DNA of 64,000 nucleotides. It comes from Folioceros fuciformis. Taxonomy: Eukaryota > Anthocerotophyta > Anthocerotopsida > Anthocerotales. Below are positions 41,501 to 53,034 of the stretch, in pieces. A program made the position numbers and the translations under genes. The notes beneath the pieces are model-generated. The model had not been told where the DNA came from, made no database searches, and saw nothing but the letters and a program-made list of their open reading frames with translations. Within the stretch, counting starts at the first letter, position 1; each line of letters begins with the position of its first letter. The DNA lies in assembly GCA_049999805.1 (NCBI GenBank), contig JBNGIO010006336.1:267481-331480 (forward strand). The letters run 5' to 3'.

Positions 41501-44380
41501 GTGATGGCTGCCACAAGGTACTTCTTTGCCTAACGCAAGCTGTGAGTGTTCACTTCTGGTAGACATCAGTCTCCAATCTTCTGTCTTGCTTTAGCTGATG
41601 CAAGTGATGTACAGGGTAGACAAGGGCCGGTAGTACACATAAACCGTGGCATCTTATTTATATACGATCGACATGGTTTAGAGAACGGTGGCTTCTTTTG
41701 TGTGCAATCACATAGCTGTGCTGCACTTGGTGGTACGAGAATGGGGAAAGAGCGGCTGGTAAGTCCTTCGTTATGTGTGTTAAGCGTGCTGAAGATGCTG
41801 CGCAAACACTGTTGGCCGTTCTGTTCGGACCCTAATGATGTCTGAACTTGCTTTGTTGATTCCATCGGGGTTTGGTTTTGACGACGCTGACTGGATCGGA
41901 TTGGCATTGGGAAAATGTGTCTGCAATTCAACGTGTCTGCAACTCTGGACGGTCTTGAAGAAATCCGTCACCTCAACCTTCAGCGACCAACATCCTCCAT
42001 CTTACTGCCTTAATTTGCCGCGACGACCTCCTGTGCCGGATGTTTATCAACCTCTTACCGGTAGGTTGAGTGGATTTCAACTGGTCTTCTGCAGCCACTT
42101 ATGATGTGCCTACATGGACCAACTTTTTTGACATAAAAATTGTCTGCACGGTTCGGAGGATGTCATGGTGGCCGAAATAGGGGCCATTCTCTAAGGGATG
42201 AAGGGCTACTTGGGAGCACAGCCAAAATAAGATCGGGGCCCTTCAAAGGTTGCCGAGGCATTGTAAAGGATGCCACGAGCACCACTGTTCGAATTGAGTT
42301 AGAGTCTCAAATGAAGGTAGTTACAGGTAAGCTTTTGTGTCGTCCTTCGAGTGTTTGTCCAAGAAGTGTTCAAAACTCTCATCTGCCTAATTCTGAGGTG
42401 CTGTTTATGTCGGATTTTGTGTCTGAGCCTGATGTTTGGCAGTGCGTAGAGATCAGGTCTCAAACATTGGTGACGTGCCCATGGCTTCGACCACCTTCGG
42501 GTATGTGCTACTGTGATGTAGTGCTAGGCAAAAGCTCGGAAGGATCTCTTGTCGGAACCGTTTTCATCCTCTAGGTTATACTTGCAGGGACTCACCTAGA
42601 TATGGACTTGGTAGTGAAACGCCTTGTCACCATTCCAGGACACCCATCCATCCAGGCTCCTTCGTGACTCACAAGCGGGATCCATCAGGTGAGCGTGCTC
42701 AATTTTGTTGTGTCGACATAGCGTTGCCTATGTATGATCATGGTGTGATATTCCTTATCTCACAGCAACCCCCATTCACGAGGGTATGCGGACGCCAATG
42801 CTGGGTAGAGCTTGGAACCCACATGCGCAACTGACTCCTTTGAGGTTTGTATTCCTAGCATCTTCAGGGTAATGGACCCATATTTTGTACAGCATTTCCC
42901 TCTTGCTGACTGTACACGTCGAGTCTGCGGCTCGTAGCCTGCTGGTCCATCGGCTGGTTTGTGTCATCTGTGCATGCCTCTCCTAGGAACTGTAAGGCTG
43001 CCTGACTGTAGAGTGTCGTTGAGTCAGATTCTTAACAAGTGCTGATCTCAAGTGTGTATCTCTATCCTATGTCTGTCCTCTGATGTAAACTCAAAACTGG
43101 TGATCTTGGAACATAGAGTGGTGGCAGGCTCCCATGACCCTCCCTTTTGCTCTCGTTGTTTATTTTCTCTCCCCACCCCCCTATGGTCTTGCGTCTTGTA
43201 AGTCAGGGACCACCTGCCACTAACCGCTGATGCTCCAGCTATGAGAGCTGAGGACAAAGTCAGGATTAAAACTTGGATTATGCTTTGTTGGCACCTAGGC
43301 GGCACCAATTTGTTGAGACCGGGTTTGAGTGTCTGTGTTGGTTTTGAGCAGGGATAATTCTTGGGATGATTCCAATTCGAGCACATGGAACGCCTGTACA
43401 CCACGTAGTCAGGTGCCACACATTACGCTGGGAATCACGTTATCAGGTATAATGTCTGTCTGCGACCACCTGGGTGATCATAATTGTACTTGTATTTGCA
43501 ACAGCCTGGAACACCTGGTGCGAGTATACCTGGACCGAGCTACAAGGGAGCTAATCCTGAAAGTTCTTTGAGCAGTTACGGTACAGCTCTATTCAGTTTC
43601 CTATGCTTCAGCCTGGCGACTTCCTTGCCTGGCAGAGAATGCTTTCTGATGCCTCTACTTAACGTGCGTGTTTGCATTCAGGAAACGGTCCAAGTGGACA
43701 CATGTCAGGGCCTGGTGGTCCACCCATGACGTGTGGTGCCCCGACTTTCCACCTCCCTGGTACTTCTGGTCAGCCAATGACTACAGGCACAGGATCTGTG
43801 GAACCTCTATCACCAGTATCAGGTTGGTTTCTCGTCAGTTACGGGAAGTGTGGGAAAATGGGGTTGGAATGCTGCTGAAGCGTATGCGGTGATTTGTCCA
43901 ACAGGAATGAGCAGCCACGATGCAGAGGGGAGGTGGGGACTTCCAGACATTATGGTTATGGTTTGCCCGCATGGTGTCGGAGTCATTCGCGAAGTCTTGA
44001 CGGTGAGTGACTTGCAGTATTGCACGCACGTTATTCATGCATGTGATCCCTCTTCGGTGGAGAAGATGACAGTTTGCACTCTGCGGTACAAACAGGATGG
44101 CAACTGCACCGTGCAACTGGGAACGGCTGGTGATGGTGAGATCATCATTGCAAGCCACACGGAAATGGTAGGAGTATCACCAGACAGCACAGACACGGTG
44201 AAAATTGTCTTGGGCGAACTTCGAGGCAGCGTTGGGAAGTTAATCGGCGTGGATGGCGCTGATGGAATTGTGAAGCTAAATTCGTCAGATGTAAAGATCC
44301 TTAATATCAGTCAGCTGGGAAAAATGTTGGCTACACCCTGTGACCCATCCACGACTCTTCTGCCGTGTCAGCGGAAGTAG
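38543..44380 (+). CDS. Transcription elongation factor SPT5, copy 1
   Basis: 22 exons: 38543-38846, 38954-39204, 39297-39452, 39553-39711, 39794-39880, 39989-40062, 40166-40520, 40776-40931, 41024-41121, 41209-41257, 41362-41517, 41615-41758, 41961-42060, 42159-42326, 42443-42500, 42588-42688, 42766-42844, 43352-43412, 43505-43580, 43682-43822, 43905-44002, 44096-44380; 1051 residues. Acidic N terminus, NGN domain (WMVRCKAGHEREAVACLMQK ... YFYVESEKAAYVRQAIKGM), several KOW domains (GDPVVIIEGDLKNLLGYVE; GDHVKVIRGVHLGSTGMV; DIVRVRDG...GRQGPVVHI), a TP-rich C-terminal region, and a last KOW (VKIVLGELRGSVGKLIGVDG). With SPT4 it forms DSIF on RNA polymerase II. The acceptor of exon 14 is mutated (AC at 42148-42149); I used the in-frame AG 9 nt downstream. 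The C-terminal repeat region is eroded relative to copy 2, and 13 extra residues follow the usual end. Confidence 0.85.
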
Positions 44381-44875
44381 AGCACCAAGCGGAGAGAGAG
44401 GAAGCGTGACGTCCAGCGCCTCATCGACGAAGCCTTCCACTTGGATTCCAGGAAACGATCAGTCACTTAACCCACCAAGGTCCGAACCCCACATGGGGTC
44501 GGAACCGCACAGCGTGTTCCGAAAATTATAGGAGTTTGCTAAGTAGGCCCCAAAGTAAATTTATTCTTGACAGCAAGTATCTTTAATTCTTTAAATAAAA
44601 AACAAATCAGCGTAGTTGCGAGACTCTTTTCCAGCGGATTGCTATGCGCGATGTTTTCGTTGACGTGATTTTCCTTTACCAAGGAGAGTGATTTTCCTTG
44701 ACCAAGGGGACTGGCTTTTTGACTGACACCACGACCTATAGATAGTTATGTCTAAGGACTCACATGGACACAATTATTGAAGGACTAAAACACACTCTTC
44801 TAAACCTAGCTTAGCACATTCTCCCCTTGTACTTGGCTCTCTATTCTGAAAGTTGTAACATCATTCGAGAGCTAA

Positions 44876-45217
44876 GATGCATACACAATAGCAAGCATAG
44901 AAATCTCAATCCTAGAGGTGCATACACAACAACAAGCATAGGAGTCTTAATCTTAGTTGAGGTGCATACACAACAACAAGCATAGGCATCCAAAACCTAA
45001 CCGAGGTGCACACACAACAACAATCACATGCATATGAGATATAAATGAGGTGGATACACGACAATAAGCTTAGGAATCTCAGACCTAATCGAGATGCATA
45101 CACAACAACAAGCTCATGCACCTCAACCTAATTGAGGTGGATACACAACAACAAGCCTAGGAATCTCAAACGTAACTAAGATGCATAGACAACAATAAGC
45201 ACAAGAATCTCAATCCA
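44876..45217. repeat. 44 bp tandem array, about 8 copies
   Basis: Degenerate units with the core GGTGCATACACAACAACAAG, then CATAGGAATCTCAAACCTAA TCGA, total 44 bp, repeated head to tail about 7.8 times. Copies differ by 10-30 percent, so the array is not recent. No spacers between units, hence not CRISPR-like. Confidence 0.85.
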
Positions 45218-46530
45218 ACACACACTACATCGATAGATCATCATAGCTTTGTTGATCCCAAGCTAGTTGATTGATTACAAATACAAAGAAGAAGAGAGAA
45301 ATAGCAAGGACTTGTAGCTATGAAGCTTCTTTAGTGGAAAAGAGGCAAGGTCTTGTCCATTCCTTCATTCTTGTGTACAGAGCAATGCTCTTTATATTGT
45401 AGTTGAAGGAGGTTTCTAAAATTACAAATGTCTTGAGACCATTGTTACCCTTTCACATGCTATATCCTACTTAGCCTAGAGGACCATATGGCACCAAGCT
45501 TCATTAGCTTCATTGCTTGTTGTGAATAGTTCAATTAAAATGAGCTAGCCATGCAATTCACTTCATGCACTTGCAACAACTAGTGGACGAGTCTACGATT
45601 CAATGGCATTGAACGATCCCCAATTTTAGAAGGCTAGGCCAAACCACAAGAAGATACACCCTCTTGTTGGATACAATGACTAATTTGAGCTAAAATTGAA
45701 ACCATATTTATTTAATTATGATAAAAAGAGTAGGTGCAATGTTAGGATTTGAGATCCATGTTCTTTTCAAAGTTACGTAGCCACAATGAATGACTTCTTT
45801 CCATGACTTCTAGTATGACAAAAAGTATTTCACCAAATCATTTGCAAAGAGAATTTTTAACATTCATCTTTTCTTTTATGGTTTTGCTGAAAAAAGAAGT
45901 AGTATTCAAATAATTAAAATTAATTTTTTTTTTGTCTCACATAATTTCTCTTAACTTAAAATAAAACATTTTCAATTCGATAAAAAAAACCAATAATTTT
46001 AAGGGTTTAAAATTAATTTACCTTGGAATGCCTTTTAAATCAAGAAGTTCAAATTGTTCACGAGTTAAAGAAATGATAAAATATTAAGAATCAATTGAAG
46101 GAGTTAAAAAAAAAAAAGTGAAATTATAAATATGTAAGGCATGGCTTTTCTTTATACCTTTAAAAATTTGCAAACCACTAACTTTACGATTACATCACAA
46201 TCCACCGCAAACAAATTCACAAATTTTATATTAAAGCATAATGTAAACAAGAGGTATAAGTTATAGTATAACTTTTAAAAAATGAATGATAAATAATTTA
46301 TAAATAAAACTATATAAAAGATGAAAATTGGATGAAAATTGTATCTAAATCTACCCCAAGGATGAAGAGGAACAAGTGAAAGAAAGCCAAAAGCCAGAAA
46401 GGGACTTATCAAGGAGTGTTTGCCATTCCCAAAACTACCTAGGGTTTCATGGCTGCAATGCGTGCATTACTGAATGCCGATGATCCAGGTGAGGTGAGGG
46501 AACTCCAAGGAGAAGAAGGTTTGGTGCAGA

Positions 46531-46676
46531 CTGTGCAACTATGGATGCTGCGACTTCACCCGCCCAGGACCTAAAACTCCAAGACCAAGCTTCATGGTGG
46601 AGCCGACATGGGCAAAAGGCAGCCTCTGTGCAACCATGGATGCTCGCGACTTCCCCGGTCCAGGACCTAAAACCCC
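46531..46676. repeat. Direct repeat of about 50 bp, two copies
   Basis: CTGTGCAAC(T/C)ATGGATGCT...CGACTTC.CC.G.CCAGGACCTAAAAC occurs at 46531-46580 and 46626-46676, 95 bp apart, near 90 percent identical. It lies just upstream of SPT5 copy 2. Confidence 0.7.
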
Positions 46677-46849
46677 GAACCAACCTAAGTTGTAACGTGT
46701 AGGATAATACCGTCGCAACGTCTGTTTAGGAGCAAGCGGAGCTTAAAATTTCTGCCTCTGGGCGGTAGGTGCCCGTTGCTGTACATCCGGGCGGCCATGG
46801 GGGTAGAAGCTCTTGGTCTCTGAGTGTGCGTGAGTCTGACGGAGCAGGA

Positions 46850-49632
46850 ATGGCGTACAAGGACGAGGAGGAGGAGGAGGAGGAGGTGGCGGAAGAGGTA
46901 GAAGAGGAGGAGGAAGAGGAGGAGGAGGAGGAGGAAGAGGATGAAGAAGAGAGGTCGTCCCGCAAGAGGAAGAAGCACAAGGCGGCAGCGTACATTGACG
47001 ATGTGGCCGAAGAGGATGACGACGAGGAGGAGGAAGAAGAGACAGCCAGGAGGAAACGGCGAGTGCGGCGCGCGTCCGAGTTCATCGATGACGCGGCCAT
47101 TGATGCCAGTGACGAGGAGGAGGAGGAGGAGGACGAAGAAGAAGAAGGTGCTGGCGGGGAGTTTGATTCCTTGTTGCCTTTGCTGTGCTTGCTCTGTGCG
47201 GCCGGAAGAGAGCAACCGACCTGATGCGTGACTCTGCTGCAGGGTTCCTGGACGACAGAGGAGCTGACCTGCCGGACGAAGTGGTGCCTACCAGCCGCAT
47301 GCCGCACCGGAATCTGCTACCTGGAGACGACCAGCAGGAGAACGTGGATGATTTGGAAAATTTCATCAAGCAACGCTACGGCGGTGGGCACGACTACGGG
47401 GAGTACGAGGATGCGGAGACCACGGAGGTGGAGCAGCAGGCTCTGCTGCCGTCGATCAAGGATCCCAAGCTGTGGATGGTCAGGTGCCAGGTATGAAGTG
47501 GTGGCTTTCCGCTCAGATGGCGGCGCCGAAAGGTAAAGTTGCGCAACTCTTCTCAAAAGTTGTCGCGGCTGTTGAGTGTGCAGGTGGGACATGAGCGTGA
47601 AGCTGCTGTCTGCCTAATGCAGAAGTATCTGGATCTGGAGCACCAGGGCCAATCACTGTCCATCAAGTCCGCCATTGCGCTTGACCACCTCAAAGGACTG
47701 TTCTATGTGGAGTCGGAGAAAGAGGCTTACGTGAGGCAGGTGTGTGGCTTGCAATTCTGCTTAGGGCCAGCCCTCGGTAGTTAGAGAGACTTGAGTATTC
47801 ACTTCGTGTGGAGCAAGTAGGCGATGGTATTAAGATGTTGTGGATAGCAGGCTATCAAAGGAATGCGGATGATCTTTCAGAGCAAAGTCACTCTCGTTCC
47901 GATCAAGGAGATGACAGATGTGTTGTCAGTGGAGAAGAAGACCATTGACATTGCAAACGAGAGCTGGGTCAGAATAAAGAGCGGCGTCTACAAAGGTGAC
48001 TTGGCAAAGGTAGGGTGGTTGGCGCGTTTTGCATACTATTCTTCGTTTCAAGACTTTTCACCAAGAGGAGCTGAAAATTCCATCGTGTGTTGCTGGAATC
48101 AGGTTGTGGACGTGGATCATGTAAAGCAGAGGGTGAGGGTTATGCTGATCCCCAGGCTTGATCTGCAAGCTCTTGCTGCTAAGCTCCAGGTAAGGTATGT
48201 GCCTACTAATTGGAGTTATTATGTGTTGGTCCCTTCATTCAGGGCGGGCATATCACGATCCACACTGAAAGCGGGTTTTCCTAACTTGACATGCAGGATG
48301 ATAGAGATGATAGGGACAAAAAGAAGACTTTAAGACCAGCGCCACGATTTTTGAACGTTGAGGAGCTCAAGTGGGCCATCCCTCTCTCTTCCAGGACGTC
48401 TCTTGTTCATGCAGCACGTTCAAGCTGCCGCATCAATCTGAGCCAAATTGTTGCTGCCTTGCAGAGATATGAGAATCCCTGTGGACCGTAGGCGTGATGG
48501 AGCAACGGGAGAACTCCTCGATGTTTTCAATGGGATGACTTTCAAGGATGGTTACCTCTACAAGATGGTCTCTCTTAAGAGTGTGGATACCAACGTGGTC
48601 CCAACTTTTGATGAGCTGCAGAAATTCCAGAAACCTGGAGAAGATGGCAGTATAGATGCAATGGGGCTTCCTTCAGCCTTGTCCTCAAAGCAGAGGGGCA
48701 AGCTGATGAAAGGTGATGCTGTTGTGATTATCGAAGGGGACTTGCAGAATTTGATGGGATATGTGGAAAAGGTGGATGAAAACACAGTATATATCCGTCC
48801 AAAGGATTTGTCGCTGAAGGTAATTTTTTATCTCTAGTTGGTTTTTTTATCCACTTCTCTGTAGGATACAGCAGATCACTTGACAGTAGGCGATGAACTC
48901 TCTGATGAAGACTTTGCTCAATGAACGCTTTGATGTGACAGGAAACAATTGCGGTGAATGAGTCACAAGTGCGGAAATTCTTCAAGACCGGGGATCATGT
49001 GAAGGTGATCAGAGGGGCTCATTTAGGATCTACGGGAATGGTGGTTAAGGTGAACCACCATTCAGTGGTTCTTCTGAACGACACCACGAAGGAGGATGTA
49101 AGTGGCTTCATGCACCAGTGGGGTTTACATGTTCGTGTCGTGTGGACTTGGATCACGGCCCAACGATGCTTGTGCAATGCTGTGACAGATTCAAGTCTTC
49201 ACAGCGGATGTAGTGGAGAGCTCAGAGGTCACAACAGGTCTTTCGAAGTTGGGGGATTATGAACTACATGACCTTGTTCTACTGGAGTAAGATCATGTTT
49301 GCCTCCATTCCAGTAATTGCCCAAATTTCAATACTCTCTGATGCGGGAGGGTTGTTTGGTTCTGTTTGGCAGCCAAGCAACTGTGGGTGTCATCATCAGG
49401 GTCGAGCCAGATGGTTGTCAGGTATCAAGAAGATCAAAAGCACTGGTTCCTGTTACTTTCTCCTCAAGGGTTTGTGGTGAATCAGATGGTTAACTCTTGT
49501 TGTGGGTTGGAGTGACCTGTTGCAGATTCTGAAAGGCAACACTGAAAAGGCAGAGGTGATTACTGTTAAGCAGAGGGACATGAGGAAGAAAATCTTTGAC
49601 AGGAAGGCATATGCTGCTGACGGGGATGGGAA

Positions 49633-49678
<46 letters not shown>

Positions 49679-52554
49679 AAGGTACTTCTTCTGTACAGTG
49701 GAAGGTGTGATTATTCTCTTGTTGACATCAGTCAGCTATCTTCAGTCTTGGTGTAGCTGATGCATGTGATGTACAGGGAAGACAAGGACCAGTGGAGCAT
49801 ATCAACCGCAGCATCTTATTTATATATGATCGGCATCACTTAGAGAATGGTGGCTTTTTTTGTGTCCGATCACAGGCCTGTGTTGCTCTTGGTGGTACAA
49901 GAAGTGGGAATGAACGAGTGGTACGTCCTCTGTTATATTTGTTGAGCCTGTAGAGGATATTGGTTAAACAGGAGGGTTGTCTGGTTTTTGGACCCTAACG
50001 ATGTTTGAGCCTGCCTTGATGATTGCATTGGGGTTCGGGTGTGATGATTGTGTTCGGGAATCTGGATGATGTCCTTCCATTTTATCCTGTCTGTAACTGT
50101 GAATGATGTTTGGAAATATTGTAGAAAGCTGTCACTTCAAGTTTCAGCGACCTACACCCTCCATCTCGGTACCTTCAGTCACCACGGCGAACTCCTCTGC
50201 GGGATGTTTATCAACCTCAAGGTGGTGGGTCCTGTGCATTTGAGTTGTCTTCTGCAGCCCGCCATCTGTGATGTGCATGGTTTCCCAGGTGGAGCAGAGT
50301 TACTGAAAGGATAGTCTGCAGGCTTTGGAGGAGGTTATGGTGGCCGAAATGGGGGTCATGCCCGAAGAGATGAGGGGCTCGTTGGGAGGACAGTAAAAAT
50401 AAGATTGGGACCGTTTAAAGGTTACCGGGGCCGTGTAAAGGATGCTACCAGCACCACTGTTCGAATTGAACTAGAGTCTCAAATGAAGGAGGTAACAGGT
50501 AAGCCTCTGTTTTGGTGAAAATGTTTGCTCACAACTTCAAACTGCCCGGGAGGTGCGCTCTATGTAGTATTTTGAGTCTTACCGTGTATCTGATGTGGCA
50601 GTACGGCGAGATCAACTCTCAGACATTGGGGACATGCCTATGGCTTCGAGTTCCTTCAGGTGTGTGCTACTTTCATGTACTCAAGTTAGTAGCAGGGAAA
50701 GATGGCTTGTTGGCAGAATTTTCACCTTCTAGTTTCTACTTGCAGGGAATCACCTAGATATGGACTTGGTAGTGAGACACCTATGCATCCTTCCAGAACT
50801 CCCATGCATCCAGGCTCCTTCATGACTCCCATGCGGGATCCATCAGGTTAATATGACTAATTACTCTGGCCGTGTTGACGTGACCTTGAATTTGTATGAT
50901 CAATGCCCTGATGGTTCTTGTTTCGCAGCAACTCCTATTCATGAGGGGATGCGGACGCCAATGCGGGATAGAGCTTGGAACCCACATGCTCAAATGACTC
51001 CTTTGAGGTTTGTGTTTCTAGCATCTTGCCCAGGTTGTACACAGGATTCATTTCTTGCCCACTGTCCACTTCAGTTCTGTTGTTCTGAGCCTGCTGTGCC
51101 ATTGGCTTCTTAGTATATGTGAATGCATCTATTAGGACTGCTTTGCTGCCTGACTGCAGAGTGTTGTAGAGCCGGGTGCTTCACAAGCTCCCAATCCTCA
51201 GGCCCCTGGAAGTTTTATCTTATGTCTGTCCTCTGATGTAAACTCAAAAACTGATGATCTTTGATCACAGAGTGGTGGCAGGCTCCCCTTTCCCCTCGCT
51301 TTTTTCCTTTTCGTTCTATTACTTCTCTTCTCGTTCTATTTTCTGTTTCCCCGGTCTTTTGTCTTTTAAGTCGGGGATCACCTGCCGAGAACCACTGCTG
51401 ATGTTCTAGCTATGAGAGCTGAGGACAAAGTCTGGATTAAAACTTGGATCATGCTTTGCGGGCGTCAAGGTGGTAGGACCTTGCTTAGTCTGGGTTCGAG
51501 TGTCTGTGTTGGTTGTGGACAGGGATAATTCTTGGGATGATTCCAATCCGAGCACATGGAATGCGTCTACACCACAGTATCAGGTGCCACATATGATATA
51601 CGAATCACACTATTAGGTTTATTATTTGTCTGCGAACACCTGGGTGATAATACTTGTACTTCTATGTGCACCAGCCTGGAACACCTGGTGGGCGGCCGTA
51701 TGAAGCGGCAACACCTGGTGCTAGCTGGGCGAGCACACCTGGACCTAGCTACAGCGAAGCTACTCCTGAAAGCTCTGTGCGCAGTTATGGTATGGCGCAC
51801 ACTCCGTTTCCTGTGCTTCAGCGTGTTGAGTTCCTTGCCTGGCAGGGATATGCATTCTGGTCCTATTTTTGACGTGTGTGTTCACTCCCAGGAAACGCTC
51901 CAAGTCCATACATGTCAGGGCCTGGTGGCCCACCAATGACTCCTGGTGCCCCCGCATTCCTCCTCCCTGGTACTCCTGGCCAGCCAATGACTCCAGGCAC
52001 TGGGTCCCTGGAACCTCCGTCACCAGCGTCAGGTTGGTTATTCCTACTTTGAAGCGGATTGTGATAATCTGGGTTGGATTTGGCACTGAAGTGTATGCGG
52101 TGTTTTTTGTCCGACAGGAGTGAGCAGCCACGACGCAGAGAGCAAATGGGGACTTCCAGACGTTATTGTTACGGTTCGAGCTCATGGTATTGGAGTCATT
52201 CGCGAGGTTTTAATGGTGAGACACTGCAGTAGTGCTTGCGTGCGGTCGGGCATACATTTGATGCTTGGTTTTTTGGAAAAGGTAACAATTTTCATTCTGA
52301 ACAAACAGGATGGCAACTGCACCGTGGCATTAGGAATGGCTGGTGACGGTGAGACTATCATTGCTAGCCACACGGAAATGGAACTCGTATTACCTAAGAA
52401 GACGGACAAGATTAAGATTGTCTTGGGTGAACTTCGTGGCAGCACCGGAAAGTTGATTGGCATCGATGGTGCCGATGGAATAGTGAAGATGGACGAGACT
52501 CTTGATATTAAGATTCTAGATATGAGTAATCTTGGGAAAATGCTAGCGACGTAG
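46850..52554 (+). CDS. Transcription elongation factor SPT5, copy 2
   Basis: 22 exons matching copy 1 one for one: 46850-47147, 47243-47490, 47584-47739, 47851-48009, 48103-48189, 48297-48370, 48465-48819, 48942-49097, 49189-49286, 49373-49421, 49526-49681, 49777-49920, 50125-50221, 50322-50498, 50602-50659, 50746-50846, 50929-51007, 51523-51583, 51675-51789, 51892-52032, 52118-52215, 52309-52554; 1050 residues. Same acidic start, NGN and KOW domains. The C-terminal region is the better preserved of the two, with repeated SPT5 CTR-type motifs (SETPMHPSRTPMHPGS, TPIHEGMRTPMRDRAWNP, TPGASWASTPGPSY, MTPGTGS). All 22 splice junctions are GT-AG and in phase. Exon 11 contains a run of 44 A (49634-49677) that gives about 14 lysines where copy 1 has the MISVKDIVRVRDGC part of a KOW domain; this is likely an error. 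Copy 2 is probably the functional SPT5. Confidence 0.9.
49634..49677 (+). other. Poly-A run replacing 44 coding bases in SPT5 copy 2 exon 11
   Basis: 44 consecutive A. In the homologous exon of copy 1 the same interval (41470-41513) is 44 ordinary coding bases, and both exons are exactly 156 nt, with identical flanks (GGGAA... and CAAGGTACTTCTT). A real poly-A insertion would change the length. Confidence 0.85.
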
Positions 52555-53034
52555 AAAGACCACCCGTTGCCCGTACCTCCATCGGCTGCATCAAGTATGT
52601 TGGATGTCTTTCGTGATGGATTACTTTATAATTTTGAGTATGTCCACAGTTTCGTTCGATGTCGTTCCGCACTGCCGAGTACCATGACGTGGATGTGGTG
52701 TAATTTAACAGATGGATGGAGGCTATCAATTAGGGGGTTTCAAATCTAGGCCGTTGCTCAAAACATATCAGCCTCATTTCCAGGCCGCATCGGGTCTGAT
52801 CCTCTAGCTCAACCCGAATCAGTCCATTCAATCATGAGTTCCCGCTTCGAAATTGTTGTCACATTGCGTATATGTCTCGCCTGTTGCACACCAGTTTGCG
52901 TGACCAGAAAACATTGCACACACACCAGTTCGAGGCAGGTAGCATCGGTACCGCTCAAAATTTGAATATGTGGCTGGTGGTGCTTGCGTTGCACACTGAA
53001 AACTAGCGGCCTCCTCTAGCTGCATGATGAAAAC
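52555..53034. other. SPT5 copy 2 downstream region
   Basis: About 480 bp: SPT5 3' UTR, then a boundary to transposon-derived DNA. No gene recognised. Confidence 0.5.

Larger units (their letters stand above)
44381..46849. other. AT-rich insert between the two SPT5 copies
   Basis: About 2.5 kb without genes. 44876-45217 is a tandem array (separate entry). 45480-46390 is strongly AT-rich with A and T runs, unlike flanking gene DNA, and looks like old transposon or heterochromatic DNA. 46531-46676 holds a duplicated stretch of about 50 bp (see separate entry). No copy 2 TATA box recognised. Confidence 0.55.

Noticed and set aside
44876-45217. Possible CRISPR array
   Set aside because: Units are contiguous with no spacers, are degenerate, and the DNA is plant nuclear.
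46726-47307. Serine-rich minus-strand frame of 193 codons
   Set aside because: It is the antisense of the GAG/GAA-rich acidic N terminus of SPT5 copy 2.
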